Source: DASYAN01 sp036501345
Lineage (GTDB): Bacteria > Chloroflexota > Ktedonobacteria > Ktedonobacterales > Ktedonobacteraceae
Direction of reading: 5' to 3'
NCBI GenBank assembly: GCA_036501345.1
Contig: DASYAN010000342.1
Location: 1 to 10,869 of the forward strand
Length of the DNA: 10,869 nt
In this document: positions 1 to 6,884 of the stretch, in pieces
How positions within the stretch are numbered: the first letter of the stretch is position 1
Layout: the number at the start of each line of letters is the position of its first letter
The notes under the pieces: model-generated
What the model was told of the DNA's origin: nothing
Database searches by the model: none
Seen by the model: the letters and a program-made list of their open reading frames with translations, nothing else
Program-made: the position numbers and the translations under genes

Positions 1-16
1 ATCTCCTTCACTGAAA

Positions 17-46
17 TTGACTAGGATGCGTACTTCATGCTAATAT
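17..46 (+). promoter_or_regulatory. Probable sigma-70-type promoter for the XPB-associated pair
   Basis: A -35 box TTGACT (17-22) and a -10 box TAATAT (41-46) are separated by 18 bases. The bases TGC at 38-40 give the -10 an extended TGn element. Transcription would begin near base 53 and leave a leader of about 190 bases before the preferred ATG at 243. The long leader is the reason upstream starts (TTG 111, ATG 132, ATG 174) cannot be wholly excluded. An upstream gene may end at the in-frame TAG at 22-24, but too little of it is visible to name. Confidence 0.5.
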
Positions 47-242
47 AGACCAAACGCAACCGATACAACGGCTGACACACCCTGCTACTTTCATTGTTGT
101 TCCTTCTGCATTGGCTTCTACTGATGCAGCCATGCACGAACGTAAGAGGACTGAAGTGGTAGAGAAAAACGCTATGCACACCGAACCAGATGCAGTTGCT
201 ACGAAAACGCCTTCCCCGTTGACTGGTGGGAGGACGGTGAGT

Positions 243-2207
243 ATGAGGATCACTACAATTCAGCGGGGTCAACCCGGACCCATGTTGTTAGGAGATCTAC
301 TGGGAATTTTGACCCAGCTAGGCCTCAGCGACCTGCGTGGTATGGCACGCGAGTATGAAATCGCTACCAATGGGATCGGCAAACAGCAACTGGCAGAAGC
401 AATCCTGGAAAAACTCAAGCAGCCTGAGGCTGTGCGCCGAGTGGCAACAACCCTGGAGAAGCGCCAACGCCAGCTCTTGGCTGCATTGACGCTTGCAGGC
501 GGATCGATCACCGATGCCGATCTGCGCGGACTATTTCAGCGTTTCTCCTTGGGCCAACATAGCCAGTTGCATGGGACGCTGGTAGCGTTACAAGGAAAGG
601 CTTTGCTTTTCCGTGCTAGCCTAAATAATTTGGCACAAAACGGTAAGGGAAGTGAACTAAGTGGCTCATCGCTCGATATTGGCTGGTATGTCCCTCATGA
701 GGTCCGTGCAGCCCTACGCGTATCGATGCCTATCACACCTTTCAATGAGTTGGCTGACGGTCAGAACAAGTCTGGTCTCATCCTGAAGCTAAGTGAACCA
801 TATTCCTTGCTGGCAGACCTACTCTTGGTTGCACATGCACTGGATGGCTATCAGCTCAGAGCAGATGATGGATGGCAAGGGCCAGATGCCACAATGCCCA
901 TTCCTAACTTTCACCCACCCGATTTGCATTCAACAGATGGCTCTGTACCATTGCCCCCACCAGCTGATATGCTCTCGGCAATGTTCATTTCATCGCTACA
1001 AGAGGTTGTTGGACGTTCACCTGAGTTTCTGCGCTTCGCCACCCGTTTGTTACGGCTAGCGGATATCCTGTATAACGATCAGGATAATGAGGAAAAGCTT
1101 TCTCTGCGAATTTTGCCCGATATAGCCCAGTTGTTACTTGGCCCCACAAGGGTCGAGACACTACGCGATCTTTTTGAACTCTGGCTGGCACAATCATCTT
1201 ATGGGGAACTCTTTGAGTTGCAAGAGGATAATCTTCGCTTGCGTTGCCGAGCCTCTTCGCTCAATCTACCTGTTCTGCGCACTGGTGAGCTAGATACAGA
1301 GAATAGCGAGGCACGCCAGACAATTATTGCCTTGCTGGCTCAAGCCCCTCTTAACCAATGGATTAGCTTCTCAGGTTTTGTTCGCTTTGTCTATCGCTTA
1401 AACCCATTCTTCCTGCAACGGCGGAGTCACCTCTTCCCTACGCCTCACTGGTGGATCGAGCAAGATAACGGACATCCCTTACGGCCTGCACAGCTGAATG
1501 ACTGGCTACAAGCGGAAGCCTCTTATCTGGAGCATTTCCTACGTGGCCCCCTTCACTGGTGGGGTATCTGTGATCTAGCTACTACGAAAAGTGGCAGTCT
1601 GCTTGCTTTTCGCCTGACACCTCTTGCCAGTCAGATGTTGAATGAATTGGAGCCCCCAACGGAGGTGGCTGTACGGGATTACGATACTCAACCTGACGCG
1701 TTAAAAATAGTAGATGTTAACGAATTGCTTGTCACTTGCTCAGCGCAAACATGGCAGATTATTGAGTTATTGGAAGCATTTGCCGAAACTGCCGGGGTAC
1801 GCAATGGCAGTCTCTGCTACCGCCTGACGCCAAAATCGCTAGGCAATGCCCTAAGTCGTGGTCATCGCCCAACAGCGCTACTAGAGCTCTTACAAAACGT
1901 TGCGACTAACGGCACTTCGCCTAATAGTCCTCTTTCCCAAATGCTCGCACAGTTCGAACAATGGATCGCAAGTTATGGGCGCGTTCGTATTTACACAGGA
2001 GTTTCATTGCTGGAAACAACAGATCCTGTGGTAATGCGCGAACTCTCGGCCACAACCTCGTTAGATGATCAGGTAGTAAAACCTATTCATCCTACACTGT
2101 TTGTACTCAAAAAAGGAGCAACAGAACGTTTGATAGACGATCTTAAGCGACGTGGGCAATTCCCTCTCTTACACGAAGAGGAGCTTTATGGACCAGAGCG
2201 ATCTTGA
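243..2207 (+). CDS. Helicase-associated (XPB/Ssl2 N-terminal-like domain) protein, first paralogue
   Basis: Product of about 654 residues, mostly helical, no signal peptide or membrane segment, so probably cytoplasmic. Seen: a SAP/Rho-N-like helical segment at about 15-58, a winged-helix-like stretch at about 71-100, a GPLHWWG motif at 435-441, and a C-terminal domain whose core (526-584) runs from YRLTPKSL to YGRVRIY. This order and the core pattern match the bacterial helicase-associated family that pairs with XPB (Rv0862c next to the Rv0861c helicase in M. tuberculosis). There is no Walker A or DEAH motif, so it is not itself a helicase; a DNA-binding or helicase-partner role is inferred. 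Start: ATG 243 has GGGAGG at 228-233, nine bases upstream; an open frame extends back to TTG 111 without a convincing ribosome site. The gene overlaps the next by 20 bases, suggesting translational coupling. Family assignment is from remembered patterns, not a search. Confidence 0.7.
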   Translation: MRITTIQRGQPGPMLLGDLLGILTQLGLSDLRGMAREYEIATNGIGKQQLAEAILEKLKQPEAVRRVATTLEKRQRQLLAALTLAGGSITDADLRGLFQRFSLGQHSQLHGTLVALQGKALLFRASLNNLAQNGKGSELSGSSLDIGWYVPHEVRAALRVSMPITPFNELADGQNKSGLILKLSEPYSLLADLLLVAHALDGYQLRADDGWQGPDATMPIPNFHPPDLHSTDGSVPLPPPADMLSAMFISSLQEVVGRSPEFLRFATRLLRLADILYNDQDNEEKLSLRILPDIAQLLLGPTRVETLRDLFELWLAQSSYGELFELQEDNLRLRCRASSLNLPVLRTGELDTENSEARQTIIALLAQAPLNQWISFSGFVRFVYRLNPFFLQRRSHLFPTPHWWIEQDNGHPLRPAQLNDWLQAEASYLEHFLRGPLHWWGICDLATTKSGSLLAFRLTPLASQMLNELEPPTEVAVRDYDTQPDALKIVDVNELLVTCSAQTWQIIELLEAFAETAGVRNGSLCYRLTPKSLGNALSRGHRPTALLELLQNVATNGTSPNSPLSQMLAQFEQWIASYGRVRIYTGVSLLETTDPVVMRELSATTSLDDQVVKPIHPTLFVLKKGATERLIDDLKRRGQFPLLHEEELYGPERS

Positions 2208-4593
2208 TCTCTTGCAGGCACTACCAACGTCTCACTTGGAGTCGATTGTAAAGACGAGACGTATACCATTATCTGTACTAGCCTCCAATAGAGAACCACC
2301 TGCTGGAACTTCCACATCATCACTTTCTCCTGATGTTATCCTGGAATTGGCTGGGTATCTTTTCAATCCAAATACTGTTGCTATTATAGTACAGGAGCTT
2401 GGCGAATTTGAGATCGCTATTTTACGGGAACTGGTTGCTTGCGGAGGACGGACCAATAGTCGCGATTTAGCTCTTTACTTGACTTGTGTCGGCTTGCTCA
2501 CGCCCCTAAAGAAAGCTGGGTCTGTTGTCCTTGATTCGCCACAAACTTCTCTGCCACACATGCCTTTGCAACCCCCACAATATCCTCCAGCTCATGCCCA
2601 TGGTGTCTTTGAGATGGCACTACGTCATCTCCTGGGATTGGGACTGGTGTTCTGGAGCAAACAGACCAGTTTTGCAGGGCGTGATTATACCAGTGGTACG
2701 CTTGATGGAGTGCTAATTGTTCCGCTAGCCATCAGAGCAGTTATCCAACAGAAACGGCAGATTGATACTGACCTAACTATTGAAGGACAGAGTACAGATA
2801 TAGGAGATGGCGCAAGAACGTTGCAACGCATGCTCTATCTCTACTGGTCGCTCGCGGCCTCGCTGCGTGATGGGCTGCCACTGGTACATAATGGCTTGCT
2901 ACCACGCTCTGCTTTGCGCCACATGGTAGAACATATGCCGATGCAAGGACAGAAAGATCAAGTACGTATAGAGAGTGACTTTCCTCTTTTGCTATTCATA
3001 AGACTTTTATTAATAAAACTAGGACTACTGCAAGAAAAGCATAATACACTCTACGCAGCCCCTGCCGAAGACTTCTTTTCATTACCATTAGTTGAGCGAG
3101 CACGCCGCTGCTATCATTTATATCTTGATACACCTTTCTGGAATGAAATATTATATCTTTCTGAAGTAAATGTGCGACCTGGACCAGCACCGCTAGAACC
3201 AGCTCATGAAGAGGTCGTCCGTGCACGTCAAGCAGTTGTAGAGCGTCTCAGGCAAGAACAAACGGATGTATGGTGCGACCTGACGGCTTTTATTGCACAT
3301 ACCAAGTTGCATGTACCATATTTGTTGTTCCCACGCCAGTTTGGGGCACGCGCAGAACGGTATTCTTACAGTAGTAATCCTTATGGTTGGGACTTCCGGC
3401 TACGACGCGGCTGGTTGACCCATCGTGAGGGATGGCATATGATCGAAGGGAGTTTTATTCGTGCAGTTGTTGGCGGACCACTGTACTGGTTGGGATTGCT
3501 AGAACTCAATCGAGAGGAAAACCCATCTGTATTTCGCATCTCGTCAGGAGCCGAGGTGATCATGAGTACGGCCCCCCTAGAGATCTCGCAGGAACCATGG
3601 GGGCGTCTCATCGTCCAACCGAATTTTGAGCTGGTGTTGCTGGCCCCCATCTCTGAGGCTCTGCTCGTCAAGCTAGATCGCTTCGCCGATCGCGTCCGCC
3701 TAGAGCATATTGCACAATATCGCCTCACCAAGTCGAGTGTGACACGTGCTATTCCCACTGGTCTGCACACACAGGAGATCCAGGAGATATTGGAGCAAGC
3801 AGCAGGCAGTGAAATCCCCCAAAATGTCAGTTATTCGTTGGCTGAGTGGGAGCGTCAGGCCCGACGTATCGAGTTATGGTCGAATGCAACCTTGCTTGAA
3901 GTGGATGACGAAACTTTGCTTGATGCCCTATTTGCTGATCAAGAGACGCGTAAGCTCTTCCAGCGCCGCTTGGCTCCCAGGATGGCACAGGTGAATGCTG
4001 GACAACTTTCTGCCGTCCAGAACTTACTCTGGCAGCGTAGCTATTTGTTTCAATCTCAACTGAACCCCTCACACCCTTTGCACGCTGCGACACAGAAGAC
4101 GGTGCAAATAGATACTCCAGAACCCCGTGAACGACAATGGCAATTGCACGATGATGGGATATTGCAACCATGCTATCCTGTCCTCAACTTCTATCTTGTG
4201 GCAGAAGCTGAGCGCTTTTGTGAACGCGACGAAGCGACCTCGAGATCTAAAATCACTATGATTTCCGTGCATCGTGCACTTGAAGAAGGTATGACACTTG
4301 AGTATATCATACATTTCTTGCAACAGTATTGCGATGGTGGTATTCCTGCAGCACTGTTGATCCGTCTTAAACTGTGGGGCAACGGCTATGGTACCCAGCA
4401 GAACATACAGGTGGAACGGGCACCCCTCCTTTGCTTGACAGAGGAAGTCTTACACGATCTGGAAGCTGATGAAGAACTCCGCTCTTTACTTGGACCCGAA
4501 GTTGAGCAACAATCTCGTCTTATCCGCATTGATCCTGACAACCTAGAGCGTGTTATTGCCTTGCTACAAGAACGTGGCTTTTGCATCGAATAG
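2188..4593 (+). CDS. Helicase-associated (XPB/Ssl2 N-terminal-like domain) protein, second paralogue with a duplicated C-terminal domain
   Basis: Product of about 801 residues, soluble, without ATPase motifs. It repeats the plan of the upstream protein: short SAP-like helices (about 6-29), winged-helix-like segment (about 65-98), GPLYWLG at 430-436, then QPNFELVLLAP at 477-487 and the domain core starting YRLTKSSV at 511, ending in the RRLAP-type strand-helix segment near 640. A further stretch (about 645-801) repeats the same succession: GILQP strand, ISVHRALEEG helix at about 692, an acidic TEEVLHDLEAD helix and a final LLQERGF helix. I read this as a second copy of the domain. Start: ATG 2188 preceded by AAGAGGAG (2176-2183) inside the end of the upstream gene; an upstream in-frame GTG at 2152 has no clear ribosome site. 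A DNA-repair or helicase-accessory function is inferred from the family. An XPB helicase gene could lie beyond the left edge; none is visible here. Confidence 0.7.
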   Translation: MDQSDLDLLQALPTSHLESIVKTRRIPLSVLASNREPPAGTSTSSLSPDVILELAGYLFNPNTVAIIVQELGEFEIAILRELVACGGRTNSRDLALYLTCVGLLTPLKKAGSVVLDSPQTSLPHMPLQPPQYPPAHAHGVFEMALRHLLGLGLVFWSKQTSFAGRDYTSGTLDGVLIVPLAIRAVIQQKRQIDTDLTIEGQSTDIGDGARTLQRMLYLYWSLAASLRDGLPLVHNGLLPRSALRHMVEHMPMQGQKDQVRIESDFPLLLFIRLLLIKLGLLQEKHNTLYAAPAEDFFSLPLVERARRCYHLYLDTPFWNEILYLSEVNVRPGPAPLEPAHEEVVRARQAVVERLRQEQTDVWCDLTAFIAHTKLHVPYLLFPRQFGARAERYSYSSNPYGWDFRLRRGWLTHREGWHMIEGSFIRAVVGGPLYWLGLLELNREENPSVFRISSGAEVIMSTAPLEISQEPWGRLIVQPNFELVLLAPISEALLVKLDRFADRVRLEHIAQYRLTKSSVTRAIPTGLHTQEIQEILEQAAGSEIPQNVSYSLAEWERQARRIELWSNATLLEVDDETLLDALFADQETRKLFQRRLAPRMAQVNAGQLSAVQNLLWQRSYLFQSQLNPSHPLHAATQKTVQIDTPEPRERQWQLHDDGILQPCYPVLNFYLVAEAERFCERDEATSRSKITMISVHRALEEGMTLEYIIHFLQQYCDGGIPAALLIRLKLWGNGYGTQQNIQVERAPLLCLTEEVLHDLEADEELRSLLGPEVEQQSRLIRIDPDNLERVIALLQERGFCIE
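3005..3018. repeat. 14-base perfect AT palindrome inside a coding region
   Basis: The self-complementary TTTTATTAATAAAA lies in the second XPB-associated gene and encodes part of a run of leucine, isoleucine and lysine codons. The surrounding bases (about 2990-3160) are visibly richer in A+T than the rest of the gene, with TTA and ATA codons. It may be coincidence of codon use in a hydrophobic helix. Confidence 0.4.
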
Positions 4594-4615
4594 CCAATAC
4601 TATTCGTTAGTTTAG

Positions 4616-4624
4616 TGGTATGAT
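4616..4624 (+). promoter_or_regulatory. Extended -10 promoter candidate for the 73-residue gene
   Basis: TGG followed by TATGAT forms an extended -10 element just after the stop of the XPB-associated gene. No good -35 box is present at the usual distance. Transcription would start near 4631, giving a very short leader that still contains the GAGG ribosome site at 4633-4636. Read-through from the upstream operon is equally possible. Confidence 0.35.
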
Positions 4625-4642
4625 GTTAGATAGAGGAAAAAG

Positions 4643-4864
4643 ATGGATGAGCTATACAAGCAAGCTATCGATAGAATAGCACATAGGTGCACCAAAGCGA
4701 TCATCGAGCAACTTCTTGAGCTAGGGATACTGGCTAAAGAACATAGAGAAGAGTTCCTTCGTAGAGTGGACACTTTCTTTGCCGTGCGTCGCAGTGGTGG
4801 GCCCTTGAACAGCGACAATAACGGAAAGTATCGCGCTTTGAATGATAGTACAACAGCATATTAG
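4643..4864 (+). CDS. Small hypothetical protein (73 residues)
   Basis: I do not recognise this protein. The first 50 residues are charged and amphipathic and should form two helices (about 3-27 and 30-50) with a Leu/Ile-rich face, followed by a basic RRSGG turn and a polar, probably disordered tail. There is one cysteine (position 16), no signal peptide and no membrane segment. The start is supported by GAGG at 4633-4636, six bases before the ATG. It lies 49 bases after the XPB-associated gene on the same strand, so it could be a third member of that transcript, perhaps a small partner protein. The alternative is a chance reading frame; the ribosome site and helical composition argue mildly against that. 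Confidence 0.5.
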   Translation: MDELYKQAIDRIAHRCTKAIIEQLLELGILAKEHREEFLRRVDTFFAVRRSGGPLNSDNNGKYRALNDSTTAY

Positions 4865-4942
4865 GCATTTATTTATGCCAATGTACGTTCATACGTTTTC
4901 AATCCATTGACTTGTCAAATGAATAGTCTGGTTATCCAAAGG

Positions 4943-5038
4943 TTTGGAACTTACCCGAAAAGCACGTTTACTACTCGATAAGAAACGCAATGCACCACCT
5001 GTTGATAGGGAAAAGATGTATTTCGGGTAAACTCCAAA
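4943..5038. repeat. 96-base segment with 18-base terminal inverted repeats
   Basis: The left arm at 4943-4960 and right arm at 5021-5038 are reverse complements at 16 of 18 positions. The inner ten bases (TTACCCGAAA and TTTCGGGTAA) match perfectly and the outer six (TTTGGA and TCCAAA) match after a two-base mismatch. About 60 bases lie between the arms, with a smaller CGTTT (4965-4969) and AAACG (4983-4987) pairing inside. No transposase or clear target-site duplication is present. It may be a miniature element remnant, a structured RNA, or paired binding sites. A third TCCAAA at 4935-4940 sits just outside the left arm. The whole gene-free stretch 4865-5063 otherwise shows only a short GGCAT/ATGCC hairpin at the upstream stop codon. 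Confidence 0.55.
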
Positions 5039-5063
5039 ACCCTGAATTTCTTTGAAAAACCTG

Positions 5064-5092
5064 TTGACAAAACTGCCAAGCCGTGGTATCTT
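5064..5092 (+). promoter_or_regulatory. tRNA operon promoter
   Basis: A consensus -35 TTGACA (5064-5069) is followed after 17 bases by TATCTT (5087-5092). The predicted start near 5099 places a short leader of about 33 bases before tRNA-Gly. This is the best-matching promoter in the window and suits a constitutive tRNA transcript. Confidence 0.75.
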
Positions 5093-5105
5093 AACAACGC
5101 AAACG

Positions 5106-5131
5106 AAATGCGGAACAAGAACTCCGCATTT
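5106..5131 (+). other. Leader hairpin directly abutting tRNA-Gly
   Basis: AAATGCGGA (5106-5114) and TCCGCATTT (5123-5131) form a perfect 9-bp stem with an 8-base loop ACAAGAAC. The last base of the stem is the base immediately before the first base of mature tRNA-Gly, so the pair would stack on the acceptor stem at the RNase P cleavage point. It could guide or slow 5' processing; that is inference. Confidence 0.55.
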
Positions 5132-5203
5132 GCGGGAGTGGCTCAGTGGTAGAGCATCTCCTTGCCAAGGAGAAAGTCGCGGGTTCGATCCCCGTCTCCC
5201 GCT
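5132..5203 (+). tRNA. tRNA-Gly (GCC)
   Basis: Full cloverleaf: acceptor GCGGGAG with CTCCCGC, D arm GCTC/GAGC, anticodon stem TCTCC/GGAGA with loop TTGCCAA (anticodon GCC at 5164-5166), T arm GCGGG/CCCGT around TTCGATC, and a T at the discriminator position as usual for bacterial glycine tRNA. It reads GGC and GGT codons. The next bases are CCC, so the CCA tail is not encoded and must be added by a nucleotidyltransferase. Confidence 0.97.
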
Positions 5204-5212
5204 CCCCTTCCC

Positions 5213-5287
5213 GGCGACGTCGCCAAGTGGTAAGGCACGGCTCTGCAAAAGCTGTATTCAGCGGTTCGAATCCGCTCGTCGCCTCCA
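5213..5287 (+). tRNA. tRNA-Cys (GCA)
   Basis: Full cloverleaf: acceptor GGCGACG with CGTCGCC, D arm CGCC/GGCA-type pairing, anticodon stem CGGCT/AGCTG with one G-T pair and loop CTGCAAA (anticodon GCA at 5245-5247), T arm AGCGG/CCGCT around TTCGAAT, and T at the discriminator position, which is a known identity base for cysteine tRNA. CCA follows directly at 5285-5287 and so is encoded, unlike in tRNA-Gly nine bases upstream. Both tRNAs should share the promoter at 5064-5092. Confidence 0.97.
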
Positions 5288-5293
5288 TTATCT

Positions 5294-5327
5294 AGACGTG
5301 GCGCAGGTCACGTCTCTTCCCGTTTTT
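5294..5327 (+). terminator. Terminator-like hairpin after the tRNA pair
   Basis: AGACGTG (5294-5300) pairs perfectly with CACGTCT (5309-5315) across an 8-base loop. A run of five T begins at 5323, seven bases beyond the stem instead of directly next to it, so termination may be partial. It lies between tRNA-Cys and recO and could act as an attenuator or a tRNA 3'-end processing signal. Confidence 0.45.
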
Positions 5328-5369
5328 AGAGCATCTTATTCCCAACCATATTCACCAGGATGTCTACCC

Positions 5370-6182
5370 ATGGGTCAACCACGTACCTATTCCGCTGAAG
5401 CGATCGTTCTCAAACATTCCGACCTCGGCGAGGCTGATCGCATTGTCACGCTTTTTACCCCCTACAAAGGGAAAGTACGTGCCATCGCAAAAGGTACACG
5501 ACGTCCGATCAGTAAAAAGGCTGGTCACCTCGAATTGCTCTGCTATAGTCGGCTACACATAGCGCAGGGGCGCAATCTTGATATCATTACCCAGGCCCAG
5601 TCGATTGAAAGCTTTGTCCAATTGCGTAATCAGCTCTGGCACATGACCTGTGGTTTTTATCTCGCCGAACTTGTGGACCGCTTCATTGAGGATGATGCCC
5701 AGCATTTGGATGTCTACAATTTGCTGCTGCAGACATTGCGTATACTGGAAGCACACGCATGGGAGGGACAGCAAAGGAAGACTCAGGGAATTGCAGATGG
5801 AACCCTGAGCTATGATCGTACACAATTACTGCTACGCTACTTTGAAATCTATCTACTCTCATTCATTGGTTATGAGCCTGTTTTGCTTGTTTGTGCACAT
5901 TGTAAAGCAGAACTGCAGCCGCGCGAGAATGGTTTTAATCCTTCCCTGGGTGGAGCACTCTGCCCCAATTGCTCACACCTGTGGAGTCAAGCTCTCTCGA
6001 TGAATGGGCTCAAGATCTTGCGCTTACTGCAAAGGACTGAGTGGTCCCTGATGCCACATTTTCGCTTCGATGGCTCACTGCGTGCCGAAGTAGAAGCTGC
6101 CACGCACAGTCTACTGCGCTTCCACCTCGAACGCGACCTCAAGTCATGGAGCTTTTTGGAAATGCTCGGCGCAAAAAGATGA
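5370..6182 (+). CDS. recO: DNA repair protein RecO
   Basis: Recombination mediator that, with RecR, helps load RecA on SSB-coated gaps and anneals complementary strands in the RecFOR pathway. The 270-residue product has the usual RecO layout: an N-terminal OB fold (about 5-85) opening with TYSAEAIVLKHSDLGEADRI, a helical middle, and a zinc site made of C175-x2-C178 and C198-x2-C201, followed by a helical C-terminus. Length is normal for the family. The ATG at 5370 follows AGGA (5357-5360) and begins just before the conserved fold; the frame is open upstream to 5052 but that extension runs through both tRNA genes and is not real. No strong separate promoter was seen, so at least some transcription may come from the tRNA promoter through the imperfect hairpin at 5294-5327. 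Confidence 0.93.
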   Translation: MGQPRTYSAEAIVLKHSDLGEADRIVTLFTPYKGKVRAIAKGTRRPISKKAGHLELLCYSRLHIAQGRNLDIITQAQSIESFVQLRNQLWHMTCGFYLAELVDRFIEDDAQHLDVYNLLLQTLRILEAHAWEGQQRKTQGIADGTLSYDRTQLLLRYFEIYLLSFIGYEPVLLVCAHCKAELQPRENGFNPSLGGALCPNCSHLWSQALSMNGLKILRLLQRTEWSLMPHFRFDGSLRAEVEAATHSLLRFHLERDLKSWSFLEMLGAKR

Positions 6183-6213
6183 GCAATTCATTGGTTACCC
6201 ATTGAGAAATCAT

Positions 6214-6254
6214 CCCCGGTTTCAAAAATTTCTTCCACATTTTGAGGGGTTTTT
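6214..6254 (+). terminator. Intrinsic terminator candidate after recO
   Basis: CCCC (6214-6217) pairs with GGGG (6246-6249) and CAAAA (6223-6227) with TTTTG (6240-6244), giving an interrupted stem with an asymmetric bulge. TTTTT at 6250-6254 follows the GGGG directly. Position 30-70 bases past the recO stop suits a terminator; the stem is imperfect. Confidence 0.5.
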
Positions 6255-6314
6255 ATGTAATTCCTGTCTATCGACAATAAAGATTTAGATGTGTTAGTCT
6301 AAAAGAGACGATAG

Positions 6315-6343
6315 TTCAACATAACACCTTGCTCTAATAGTAT
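6315..6343 (+). promoter_or_regulatory. Weak promoter candidate upstream of the orphan gene
   Basis: TTCAAC (6315-6320) and TAGTAT (6338-6343) are 17 bases apart, with four matches to consensus in each box. The surrounding stretch is AT-rich, so chance matches are likely. It would start transcription near 6350. Confidence 0.25.
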
Positions 6344-6418
6344 AGAGAATGCTCAAGCTGGCAGATTATTCACCAAGGGTCGATCAAGCAGCTACACAGT
6401 TTTTCATATTTGCAACAA

Positions 6419-6844
6419 ATGCGTGCAAATGAGAACTCAGCAATTGAAAAACTGGTTAAAAAGCAGCGTATTGTCATTCTCACAAAAGAAGAAGCTAAGG
6501 ACCTAGATAATTATGCAATTGTCAGTGAATTTTTAAAGACAACAGAAGGCACAAAGTCCTATTGGATTGATCAGGACGATTTTTACAAATTATTTGATAT
6601 CTCTGCTAAAATGAGATTAGATGATGCCGCCTTGCATGATGAGCAATTACTCATTCTACGGCAGCGTGAGACGAAGCTAGTTATGCTGGCATTGTCCAGT
6701 CACAAAGATCGAGCCTGCAATGGCATCCTTCGAGCATTTACCGAGTTAAATTTAGATCTGACATTGAACAGGCTAGAGAGAGGTCACTTCAAAGAAATTA
6801 CTCTGCCTAGCTCGCATCCATATAACCAGCACAAAAAAGCCTGA
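6419..6844 (+). CDS. Hypothetical protein, unrecognised, AT-richer than neighbours
   Basis: I do not recognise this protein of about 141 residues. It is charged and mixed helical: a basic N-terminus (KLVKKQRIVIL), an acidic central part (DQDDFYKLFD at about 51-60), and a C-terminal helical part ending in a polar HKKA tail. No signal peptide, membrane segment or catalytic motif is apparent. The start is uncertain: ATG 6419 and TTG 6410 both lack a clear ribosome site, and the frame is open back to a TAG at 6338-6340. Codons are visibly richer in A and T than in recO or the hisD-like gene, hinting at acquisition or weak expression. Candidate terminators flank it on both sides, so it is probably transcribed alone. 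It could be a degraded remnant of a longer gene. Confidence 0.55.
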   Translation: MRANENSAIEKLVKKQRIVILTKEEAKDLDNYAIVSEFLKTTEGTKSYWIDQDDFYKLFDISAKMRLDDAALHDEQLLILRQRETKLVMLALSSHKDRACNGILRAFTELNLDLTLNRLERGHFKEITLPSSHPYNQHKKA

Positions 6845-6846
6845 TG

Positions 6847-6867
6847 GAATTGCTACCGCATTCTTTT
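6847..6867 (+). terminator. Weak terminator candidate after the orphan gene
   Basis: GAAT-T-GC (6847-6853) pairs with GCATTC (6858-6863) around the loop TACC with one bulged T, and TTTT follows at 6864-6867. The stem is short; its position three bases after the stop codon is the main support. Confidence 0.3.
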
Positions 6868-6884
6868 CATTCCTCCCTCAAGGA

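Noticed and set aside
1..24. End of an upstream gene (frame ending at TAG 22-24)
   Set aside because: Seven codons are too few to tell a real C-terminus from chance, so no feature is listed.
111..242. TTG-initiated extension of the first XPB-associated gene
   Set aside because: No ribosome site precedes TTG 111, ATG 132 or ATG 174, and the added residues look unstructured, whereas ATG 243 has GGGAGG at good spacing.
3381..3770. 129-codon minus-strand frame within the second XPB-associated gene
   Set aside because: It is a shadow of the well-supported + strand gene, with an Arg/Ser-rich composition typical of antisense translation.
4889..5288. Two minus-strand reading frames of 119 and 65 codons
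   Set aside because: They are antisense translations of the tRNA genes and the inverted-repeat region, with no ribosome sites or protein-like composition.
5052..5369. N-terminal extension of the recO reading frame
   Set aside because: It translates through both tRNA genes and their promoter region; the RecO fold begins right after the ATG at 5370.
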